Shown piece after piece: positions 1 to 4,935 of a stretch of 6,492 nt of DNA. The notes below the pieces were generated by a model, which searched no databases, was not told where the DNA came from, and worked only from the letters and a program-made list of their open reading frames with translations. Location of the stretch: the NCBI GenBank assembly GCA_902796875.1, contig CADBQT010000053.1, positions 1 through 6,492 of the forward strand, given 5' to 3'. This DNA comes from an uncultured Eubacteriales bacterium. Lineage in GTDB: Bacteria > Bacillota > Clostridia > Peptostreptococcales > Anaerovoracaceae. Both the position numbers and the translations under genes were made by a program. The stretch's first letter is position 1. Every line of letters begins with the position of its first letter.

Positions 1-1
1 G

Positions 2-970
2 ACCAAAAGACCCAATCTGGTCATCAGCGCCGCCTATCAGATCTGCTGGGAGAAGTTCTGCGTCTACTGGGACGTGGACATGAGAGTAGTCCCCGTGTCC
101 AGCCAGAGTCTGACTTTGGACATGGATACGGTAATGGACTACGTGGACGAATACACCATCGGCATCGTAGGGATCCTGGGGACCACCTACTCGGGAGAGT
201 ATGACGACATCAAACAGCTGGACAGCAAACTGACCGAATATATCGAAGCTCATCCCGACAGACCCGACCCGGTGATCCACATCGACGGAGCCTGCGGCGG
301 CATGTTCACCCCCTTTACGGAGCCGGAACTGGAGTGGGATTTCCGTCTGAAGAACGTGGTGTCCATCTCCACCTCCGGCCACAAGTACGGCCTTACCTAT
401 CCGGGGGTCGGCTGGATCGTGTGGCGGAGCAGAGAGTATCTGCCGGAGGAACTGATCTTCGAGGTCAGCTACCTGGGAGGCAACATGCCCACCATGGCCA
501 TCAACTTCTCCCGAAGCGCCAGCCAGATCGTGGGCCAGTACTACAACTTCCTCCGGTTCGGAAGACAGGGCTACAGCCACATCCATCTGAAGACCCAGGA
601 GATCGCTACTCTGATCGGCGACAGGATCGAGCACACCGGCCTGTTCGAGCTCTACAACAAAGGCTCCCGCATGCCCATCATCTGCTATAAGCTGAAGCCG
701 GATGCGACCTACAGAGACGGCACCAAGGTGGTCTGGAATCTCTACGATCTCTCTGACCGCCTGCGGATGCACGGCTGGCAGGTCCCGGCCTATCCTCTCC
801 CCGACGGGGCGGAGGAGGTCACCGTTCAGCGGATCGTCTGCCGTGCGGACCTGACCTTCAACCTGGCGGAGGCTTTCGTCATGGACTTCCGGGAGAGCCT
901 GGAAGACCTGAAGAACGCCCACGTCCTGTGCAACCAAGAGAAGACCGGATCCTACGGGTTCACCCACTAG
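2..970 (+). CDS. gadB: Glutamate decarboxylase, PLP-dependent (5' end outside window)
   Basis: This enzyme converts L-glutamate to GABA and CO2 in the cytoplasm, consuming a proton; with a glutamate/GABA antiporter it forms an acid-resistance system. The reading frame is open from base 2, so the gene begins upstream; 322 codons are visible against about 460 for the family, so roughly 140 N-terminal residues are missing. Seen directly: an N-terminal stretch reading CWEKFCVYWDVDMR, which is characteristic of bacterial GadB; IHIDGACGG, with the PLP-ring aspartate codon at 284-286; and STSGHKYGL, whose lysine (codon 383-385) should form the Schiff base with PLP. The C-terminus (SYGFTH) ends at TAG 968-970. 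An ATG at 74 lies inside the conserved core and is not the real start. No antiporter gene is visible. Only 22 bases separate it from the next gene and I see no terminator between them, so read-through is possible. The family call is very secure. Confidence 0.95.
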   Translation, partial: TKRPNLVISAAYQICWEKFCVYWDVDMRVVPVSSQSLTLDMDTVMDYVDEYTIGIVGILGTTYSGEYDDIKQLDSKLTEYIEAHPDRPDPVIHIDGACGGMFTPFTEPELEWDFRLKNVVSISTSGHKYGLTYPGVGWIVWRSREYLPEELIFEVSYLGGNMPTMAINFSRSASQIVGQYYNFLRFGRQGYSHIHLKTQEIATLIGDRIEHTGLFELYNKGSRMPIICYKLKPDATYRDGTKVVWNLYDLSDRLRMHGWQVPAYPLPDGAEEVTVQRIVCRADLTFNLAEAFVMDFRESLEDLKNAHVLCNQEKTGSYGFTH

Positions 971-992
971 GTTCGGATCGATCTGCGGAATA

Positions 993-1787
993 ATGAAAGA
1001 AGCCTTTCGGAGAACGGAATGGCTCCTGGGAGCCGACGCCATGAGAAGACTCGCCGCCGCACGGGTGGCGGTCTTTGGTATTGGGGGCGTGGGCGGATAC
1101 GTGGTGGAAGCCCTGACCCGCTCCGGTGTGGGGAATCTGATCCTGGTGGATCACGACCAGGTGGATGTGACCAATCTGAACCGGCAGATCATCGCCACCG
1201 AAGAGACCCTCGGCCGGGACAAGGTGGAGGTGGCGGCGGAGCGGATCGCCCGGATCGACCCGGACTGCCGGGTGGAGACCCGAAAGGAATTCTTCCTTCC
1301 GGAGAATCGGGATGCCTTCGACTTCGCTTCGTTCGACTACGTGGTGGATGCCATCGACACGGTGGCCGGGAAACTGGCCCTCATCGAGTGTGCAAAGGCA
1401 GCGGGAACGCCCATCATCTCCTCCATGGGGACGGGAAACAAGCTGGACCCTTCCGCCCTTCAGGTGGCGGATATCTACGACACATCGGTTTGCCCTCTGG
1501 CCAGAGTGATCCGGCGGGAGTGCCGGGCCCGTGGCATAGAGTCTTTGAAGGTGGTCTACTCTCAGGAAGAACCGAGAAAACCTGTACGGGATGAGGTCGC
1601 GGACCAGGCCAAAGGCGGTCAGGTCGAAGCCGGCCAGGCGGAGAACGGACAGGCTGCCCGGCGGGAAAAGCCCGCCCCCGGCTCCACGGCCTTCGTGCCC
1701 CCGGCGGCGGGACTGATCATCGCCTCCGAAGTGGTGAAGGATCTGGCGGGAGTCGATAAGAGTTTTAGGGAAGAGGAAGAGGCATGA
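993..1787 (+). CDS. tcdA: tRNA threonylcarbamoyladenosine dehydratase (TcdA, ThiF/MoeB E1-like family)
   Basis: TcdA uses ATP to cyclise the t6A base at position 37 of ANN-decoding tRNAs to ct6A. The 264-residue product shows the family order: an N-terminal RTEWLLGADAMRRL helix, the nucleotide-binding loop GIGGVGG at residues 29-35, the acidic strand end LVDHDQVD (residues 51-58), NLNRQ at 61-65, VVDAIDT in the middle, a CPLARVIRRECRARGI stretch typical of the TcdA branch rather than ThiF or MoeB, and a C-terminal PGSTAFVPPAAGLI segment. Just before that segment is an unusual Gln-rich insert made of four degenerate five-residue units (see the repeat entry). The chosen start fits the usual TcdA N-terminus, but the ribosome site is weak (GCGGA close to the ATG), so coupling to the upstream gene is likely. 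Its stop overlaps the next start (ATGA at 1784-1787). A different E1-like substrate cannot be fully excluded from sequence alone. Confidence 0.9.
   Translation: MKEAFRRTEWLLGADAMRRLAAARVAVFGIGGVGGYVVEALTRSGVGNLILVDHDQVDVTNLNRQIIATEETLGRDKVEVAAERIARIDPDCRVETRKEFFLPENRDAFDFASFDYVVDAIDTVAGKLALIECAKAAGTPIISSMGTGNKLDPSALQVADIYDTSVCPLARVIRRECRARGIESLKVVYSQEEPRKPVRDEVADQAKGGQVEAGQAENGQAARREKPAPGSTAFVPPAAGLIIASEVVKDLAGVDKSFREEEEA
1602..1661 (+). repeat. Four degenerate 15-bp tandem units inside tcdA
   Basis: Four consecutive 15-base units can be aligned in frame: GACCAGGCCAAAGGC, GGTCAGGTCGAAGCC, GGCCAGGCGGAGAAC and GGACAGGCTGCCCGG. They encode DQAKG, GQVEA, GQAEN and GQAAR, that is, (G/D)-Q-(A/V)-x-x. 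The array sits between the CPLARV region and the conserved PGSTAFVP segment of TcdA, where family members normally have a short linker. It therefore looks like a local in-frame expansion in a surface loop. The first unit is the most diverged. Confidence 0.6.
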
Positions 1788-2434
1788 GACTGCAGACCGC
1801 TTGGCCCATTCCCCGAGAGGAATGGAAAAAGAGCCTCCATGCGGAGGCGGACGAAAGGGAGCAGCTGGAGCTTCTCATGTCCAAGGCGGAAAAGCTCCTG
1901 TGGGAGCACGCCAACCCCAGGGGGATCTACCGGATCGTGCTCCGGGAGGAACTGCCTGAAGGAGGGATCTCCATCGCCCGCCATCTGGAAGGGTGCGAGG
2001 AGGCGGCGGTCCTGGCGGTAACGCTGGGCGCCGGCATCGACGATCTGATCCGCCGGACCCAGATCACCGATATGGCCCTGGCCACCGTGGTGGATACGGG
2101 AGCATCGCTTCTGGCGGAGCATGCCGCAGACGAGGCGGAGGAGATCATCCGGCAGGACCTTGCCATCAGCCGTCCGGAGATGTTCGTGACGCCCCGGTTC
2201 AGCCCGGGATATGGAGATTACGCCTTGGAGCACCAGAGAGACATCCTGACTCTGGTGGATGCTCCCAGGAAGATCGGATTGGCCTTGACCGCCGGAGGGA
2301 TGATGACTCCGGGCAAGTCGGTAACGGCGGTGATGGGTATCGCGGATCACCCGGTAAAAGGCCGGCTGGCCACCTGCGGCGAGTGCGTGCTCCGGGACAA
2401 GTGCCCGCTGTGGGCAAGGGGCGAACACTGCTGA
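1784..2434 (+). CDS. Stand-alone methionine synthase activation-domain-like protein (vitamin B12-linked)
   Basis: The 216-residue product resembles the C-terminal activation domain of cobalamin-dependent methionine synthase MetH, which binds SAM and supports reductive remethylation of inactive cob(II)alamin. Seen in the sequence: RFSPGYGDYAL (from R138), the counterpart of the MetH arginine/glycine-tyrosine SAM-binding motif; LTAGGMMTPGKSV (residues 168-180), matching the second conserved strand region; and VTLGAGIDDLI (79-89). Beyond the domain is a cysteine cluster, C198-x2-C201-x5-C207, with C216 as the last residue; such CxxC tails recur in Bacillota versions and might bind metal, which is inference. 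Stand-alone homologues are known, for instance in Thermotoga maritima. No MetH is in the window, so whether this protein serves a MetH lacking the domain or another corrinoid enzyme is open. GAGG at 1773-1776 gives good spacing to ATG 1784, and the start overlaps the tcdA stop. A cobalamin riboswitch follows. Confidence 0.85.
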   Translation: MRLQTAWPIPREEWKKSLHAEADEREQLELLMSKAEKLLWEHANPRGIYRIVLREELPEGGISIARHLEGCEEAAVLAVTLGAGIDDLIRRTQITDMALATVVDTGASLLAEHAADEAEEIIRQDLAISRPEMFVTPRFSPGYGDYALEHQRDILTLVDAPRKIGLALTAGGMMTPGKSVTAVMGIADHPVKGRLATCGECVLRDKCPLWARGEHC

Positions 2435-2463
2435 TCGAAGGAAAAGAAACACCGCGGCCATAT

Positions 2464-2486
2464 GGGCGAATACTCCGCCTTGTTTT
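2464..2486 (+). terminator. Weak candidate intrinsic terminator after the activation-domain gene
   Basis: GGCG at 2465-2468 can pair with CGCC at 2476-2479 around a seven-base loop, with a possible G-U pair outside, followed by TTGTTTT. The stem is only 4-5 bp, so it would be a weak terminator at best. It overlaps the -35 element of the promoter proposed for the next transcription unit. Its position 30 bases after the stop codon at 2434 is sensible. Confidence 0.35.
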
Positions 2487-2508
2487 CCCGAACGCATAAT
2501 GATAGAAT
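2480..2508 (+). promoter_or_regulatory. Sigma-70-type promoter for the riboswitch and moxR operon
   Basis: TTGTTT (2480-2485) and TAGAAT (2503-2508) are separated by 17 bases, the optimal distance. The predicted start near 2515 falls exactly at the 5' strand of the riboswitch P1 helix (2516-2524), which independently supports it: an aptamer transcript needs to begin just there. A second AT-rich stretch, CATAAT at 2495-2500, is the alternative -10 but has a poorer -35. Confidence 0.65.
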
Positions 2509-2515
2509 GAGAAAA

Positions 2516-2759
2516 CAGTTTCGGTTCAGTAGTCCTGCATTTGCGGGATGAAGAGGGAAGCCGGTGAGAAGCCGGCACTGTGTCTCAGCAACCGTGACAT
2601 TCGTATTCTGTGCAGTGATGAAGGGACCATAGTTTATGGCCGGGAACAACCCACTGAAAGGATCGTGATCTTTTGGGAAGGGAACTGCACAGTGCGACCG
2701 ATGATCATCCGGACGGAGATCACGCGCACGAATCAAGTCGGGAGACCTGCCGAAAACTG
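2516..2759 (+). promoter_or_regulatory. Cobalamin (vitamin B12) riboswitch aptamer
   Basis: The region carries the conserved blocks of the cobalamin riboswitch in the right order and spacing: GGGAAGCCGGTGAGAAGCC (from 2555), then AGCAACCGTGA (from 2587), CCACTG (2651-2656) followed by a short hairpin and GGGAAGG (from 2675), and the B12-box AAGTCGGGAGACCTGCC (2735-2751). Helices can be traced: P1 as CAGTTTCGG (2516-2524) with 2750-2759, containing one bulged A; ATTCGT (2599-2604) with ACGAAT (2728-2733); TGTGCAGT (2610-2617) with ACTGCACA (2684-2691); and CCATA/TATGG (2627-2631 with 2635-2639). The elaborate peripheral arm suggests the adenosylcobalamin-type architecture, which is inference. 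The next gene downstream in the same direction is the moxR ATPase at 2897. The riboswitch call itself is very secure; an open frame running through it (2548-2760) is not a gene. Confidence 0.96.
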
Positions 2760-2861
2760 AATGTTTGTCTTCTGAGATAGGACGACAGTGTTTTCGGTAG
2801 TCCCGGCAAAGCGATCCTGCCGGTGACGGACGGGGATACTCTCTTTCAAGCACTCAGAAGA
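2760..2861 (+). promoter_or_regulatory. Riboswitch expression platform with L5-L13 kissing loop and antiterminator
   Basis: A small hairpin can form from TGT and GTC (2762-2764, 2767-2769) with GAC and ACA (2781-2783, 2785-2787), presenting the loop TTCTGAGATAG. Loop bases CTGAGA (2772-2777) are the exact complement of TCTCAG (2583-2588) in the aptamer, at the position of the L5 partner in the L5-L13 kissing interaction known for this class. The overlapping TCTTCTGAG (2768-2776) is also a perfect 9-bp complement of CTCAGAAGA (2853-2861), which covers part of the terminator's left arm and its loop. Kissing and antitermination therefore exclude each other: ligand-bound RNA should terminate and free RNA should read through. 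A further competitor helix, 2747-2757 with 2790-2800 (11 bp with one G-U), would replace the 3' strand of P1. The pairings are seen; the switching direction is inferred. Confidence 0.8.
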
Positions 2862-2877
2862 AGTGCTTTTTTCTTTT
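2848..2877 (+). terminator. Riboswitch-controlled intrinsic terminator before moxR
   Basis: AAGCACT (2848-2854) pairs perfectly with AGTGCTT (2862-2868) around the loop CAGAAGA, followed by a U-rich tract TTTTCTTTT through 2877. It stands between the cobalamin aptamer and the moxR ribosome-binding site with no gene in between, so it can only act as an attenuator of the downstream operon. Its left arm and loop are also targeted by the antiterminator strand at 2768-2776. Confidence 0.9.
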
Positions 2878-2881
2878 ATGC

Positions 2882-2886
2882 GGAGG
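2882..2886 (+). promoter_or_regulatory. Ribosome-binding site of moxR, just after the terminator
   Basis: GGAGG lies 10 bases before ATG 2897 and only a few bases after the terminator U-tract. It fixes the moxR start and shows that the attenuator belongs to this gene. The spacing is slightly long but the match to the 16S tail is strong. Confidence 0.8.
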
Positions 2887-2896
2887 CTACAGCAAA

Positions 2897-3829
2897 ATGA
2901 ACATCATCCGGGCAATTGAAGCAGAAACGGGAAAAGCTGTTCTCGGCAAGGATCTGGTCATCCGAAAGGTCCTGGCGGTCATCGTTGCGGGAGGGCATAT
3001 TCTTCTGGAGGATATCCCCGGCGTAGGAAAGACGACCCTTGCCCTGGCATTCAGCAAAGCTATGGATCTGAAGTTCAACCGGATCCAGTTCACCCCTGAC
3101 GTGGTCCCCTCGGATGTGACCGGATTTACGGTTTACGATAAGGAAACGGGGGAGATGAACTACCGGCCGGGAGCGGCCATGTGCAATATCCTGCTGGCGG
3201 ATGAGATCAACCGGACATCCAGCAAGACCCAGTCCTCTCTTCTGGAGGTGATGCAGGAGGGGAGCATCACCGTCGACGGCAGGACCTGGAAGGTCCCCGA
3301 CCCCTTCGTGGTCATCGCTACCCAGAATCCCATCGGCACCGCCGGGACCCAGATGCTTCCCGAAGCTCAGCTGGACCGGTTCATGATCCAGATCTCCATC
3401 GGTTATCCGGATCATGACGCAGAGGTCAACATTCTCAAAGACCGCAGGCAGACCGACCCTCTGAAGTCCATTCAGCGGATCGCAGGAGTGAAACAGATCA
3501 TCGCCATGAAGGAAGCGGCGAAAAATATCTTCGTTCACGACCGGATCTACGAATACATTACCGTCCTGTGCCGGCAGACCCGGGAGCACCCGATGATCCG
3601 ACTGGGCATCAGTCCACGGGGGGCCCTGTCCCTGGCGTCTCTGGCCAGAAGCTGGGCCTTCCTGCAGGGGCGAAGCTACGTGGTTCCCCAGGACATCTGG
3701 GACGTGTTCCCCGATGTGGCCCGCCACCGCCTCATCCTGACCTCCAGGGCCGGGGTGGAGAACCGGACCGCGGAGGACATCTGCCTGGAGCTTCTCCAGC
3801 AGGTGCCCTATCCCGAAGTGACGGCCTGA
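2897..3829 (+). CDS. MoxR-family AAA+ ATPase
   Basis: MoxR ATPases are cytoplasmic AAA+ proteins that act as chaperone-like remodelling factors, usually with a partner carrying a von Willebrand A-like fold. At 310 residues the protein has the normal family length. Visible motifs: Walker A PGVGKTTL at 41-48, Walker B ILLADE at 98-103 followed by INR, sensor 1 in ATQNP (Asn144), the family-defining LPEAQLDRF with the arginine finger Arg161, and SPRG in the C-terminal lid domain as sensor 2. No membrane segment or signal peptide is seen. The NPIGTAGTQMLPE variant, in place of the commoner NPIEQEGTYPLPE, resembles versions from Clostridia. It is the first gene after the cobalamin riboswitch and attenuator, so its transcription should fall when B12 is plentiful. 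The DUF58 gene follows after 29 bases. The family is certain; the cellular substrate is unknown. Confidence 0.94.
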   Translation: MNIIRAIEAETGKAVLGKDLVIRKVLAVIVAGGHILLEDIPGVGKTTLALAFSKAMDLKFNRIQFTPDVVPSDVTGFTVYDKETGEMNYRPGAAMCNILLADEINRTSSKTQSSLLEVMQEGSITVDGRTWKVPDPFVVIATQNPIGTAGTQMLPEAQLDRFMIQISIGYPDHDAEVNILKDRRQTDPLKSIQRIAGVKQIIAMKEAAKNIFVHDRIYEYITVLCRQTREHPMIRLGISPRGALSLASLARSWAFLQGRSYVVPQDIWDVFPDVARHRLILTSRAGVENRTAEDICLELLQQVPYPEVTA

Positions 3830-3858
3830 TCCCGATTTCCAAAGCCCGGTGAGGATCC

Positions 3859-4935
3859 ATGACGAGAGAACGACTGCTCTACATTCTGGCCTTTTTTCTG
3901 ACTCTGTTTGTCTATCTGTGGCATGGAAGCCCGGTGACAGCCTTGCTTTTGCTGCTGTTTGTCCTCTACGCCCTGGCGGCCTTCGCTTTTTCCCGGATCG
4001 CCGGAAGGGGGCTGGAGGCGGTGATGAGCGCCGGAGGCATGGTGGAAAAGGGGGAGGATCTGGAGGCAAAGGTGGAGATCCGGCAGGACGGCCGGGTACC
4101 GGTGCCTTTGCTCAAAGGAAAGATCCAGGCGGTAAACCGGCTGACCGGCGAGGAGCAGTACCTGCCTTTGGCGTGCAGCCTGCCTCCCAAAGGGGCCCGG
4201 CAGCGGAAGACTTCCCTGACCGATCAGTTCTGCGGCAAGGTGGAACTGTCGCTGAAGGAACTTACCGCAGGGGATCCTCTGGGGCTTTTTCGCGGGAAGC
4301 GGGAGTGTCCTGCTTCGGCGTTCGGCTATTTCGCGCCGGTCATCACCCCCGCTGCGGTGGAGAGGGAGGCGCTGGATTCCTATGACATGGAGAGCTATCA
4401 GTATTCCCAGTACGAAAAAGGCAGCGATCCCGGCGAAGTCTTCGGCATCCGGGAGTATCGGGAGGGGGACAGCCTGAAACAGATCCACTGGAAACTGTCG
4501 GCCAAAATGGACGAGGTGATGGTAAAGATCCCGTCCTTTCCCATAGAGAACAATATCATCCTGATGCTGGACAACCTTCTGGTTCCGGACAGTCCGTCGA
4601 CTCCGGAGGAGAGGAGCCGGCTGGTGGAGCGGTTTTATTCCCTTTCTGCCGCCCTGCTGGAAAAGGACATCCATCACACCATCGGCTGGTACGATGTGGA
4701 CCAGCAGGTTTATATGACCCGTCGGATCGGAAACCGGGAGGAGCTGCAGGCCAGCATCCCGGACGTTCTGGGGTGCGGATTTGAAGAAAGCGAAGTGTCC
4801 ACCGTCTACCGCTACCTGGAGGGCTTGGAAGGGCAGGGGTTTTCCAACCACTTCCTGGTGACGTTGCAGGAGGAGCGGGACGCGGATCGACTGGAGAATT
4901 ACGGTGCGGTTAAGGTATTTCGGGCAACAGAATAG
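3859..4935 (+). CDS. DUF58 domain protein, membrane-anchored
   Basis: DUF58 proteins are the usual partners encoded beside MoxR ATPases and have a vWA-like fold; their exact activity is unknown. The 358-residue product begins with two hydrophobic segments (about 6-21 and 26-44), then a hydrophilic region, followed by the DUF58 signature REYREGDSLKQIHWKLSAK at 198-216. A hydrophobic strand reading IILMLDNLLV follows, with Asp238 at the place where vWA proteins carry DxSxS; here the two serines are absent, so a classical metal-ion site seems degenerate. The two membrane segments suggest an inner-membrane anchor with the signature domain in the cytoplasm, where it could meet MoxR. The ribosome site GGTGAGG (3848-3854) is close to ATG 3859. 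Its last 32 bases overlap the transglutaminase gene, implying translational coupling. Confidence 0.9.
   Translation: MTRERLLYILAFFLTLFVYLWHGSPVTALLLLLFVLYALAAFAFSRIAGRGLEAVMSAGGMVEKGEDLEAKVEIRQDGRVPVPLLKGKIQAVNRLTGEEQYLPLACSLPPKGARQRKTSLTDQFCGKVELSLKELTAGDPLGLFRGKRECPASAFGYFAPVITPAAVEREALDSYDMESYQYSQYEKGSDPGEVFGIREYREGDSLKQIHWKLSAKMDEVMVKIPSFPIENNIILMLDNLLVPDSPSTPEERSRLVERFYSLSAALLEKDIHHTIGWYDVDQQVYMTRRIGNREELQASIPDVLGCGFEESEVSTVYRYLEGLEGQGFSNHFLVTLQEERDADRLENYGAVKVFRATE
4893..4906 (+). promoter_or_regulatory. Ribosome-binding site and GTG start for the transglutaminase gene
   Basis: GGAG (4893-4896) stands seven bases before GTG 4904, inside the 3' end of the DUF58 gene. The frame opened by this GTG runs without a stop to the end of the window and leads, after about 20 mostly polar and basic residues, into the first membrane segment. 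Later candidates (GTG 4967, ATG 4994) would remove or split that segment. The resulting overlap of 32 bases is typical of coupled genes. Confidence 0.7.

Noticed and set aside
2458..2465. CCATATGG palindrome as a possible operator
   Set aside because: An 8-bp palindrome is expected by chance at this length, and no repressor or second half-site is evident.
1619..2578. 319-codon open frame on the minus strand
   Set aside because: It is antisense to tcdA and the activation-domain gene, and it also crosses the promoter and part of the riboswitch.
2548..2760. 70-codon plus-strand open frame inside the riboswitch
   Set aside because: The bases are explained by conserved aptamer blocks and helices, there is no ribosome site, and the peptide has no resemblance to a known family.
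2516..2877. Reading the riboswitch as an orphan or as control of the upstream activation-domain gene
   Set aside because: It lies after the stop of that gene and points away from it. Its intact terminator and antiterminator leading straight into the moxR ribosome site argue for a working cis switch on moxR, although decay after loss of an original target cannot be fully excluded.
2878..2919. Short ATG frame of 13 residues starting at the terminator tail
   Set aside because: It has no ribosome site of its own; the GGAGG within it serves moxR. A leader peptide is possible in principle but nothing supports it.
2876..4069. 397-codon open frame on the minus strand
   Set aside because: It is the shadow of moxR and the DUF58 5' end, shows no family motif, and runs into the terminator.
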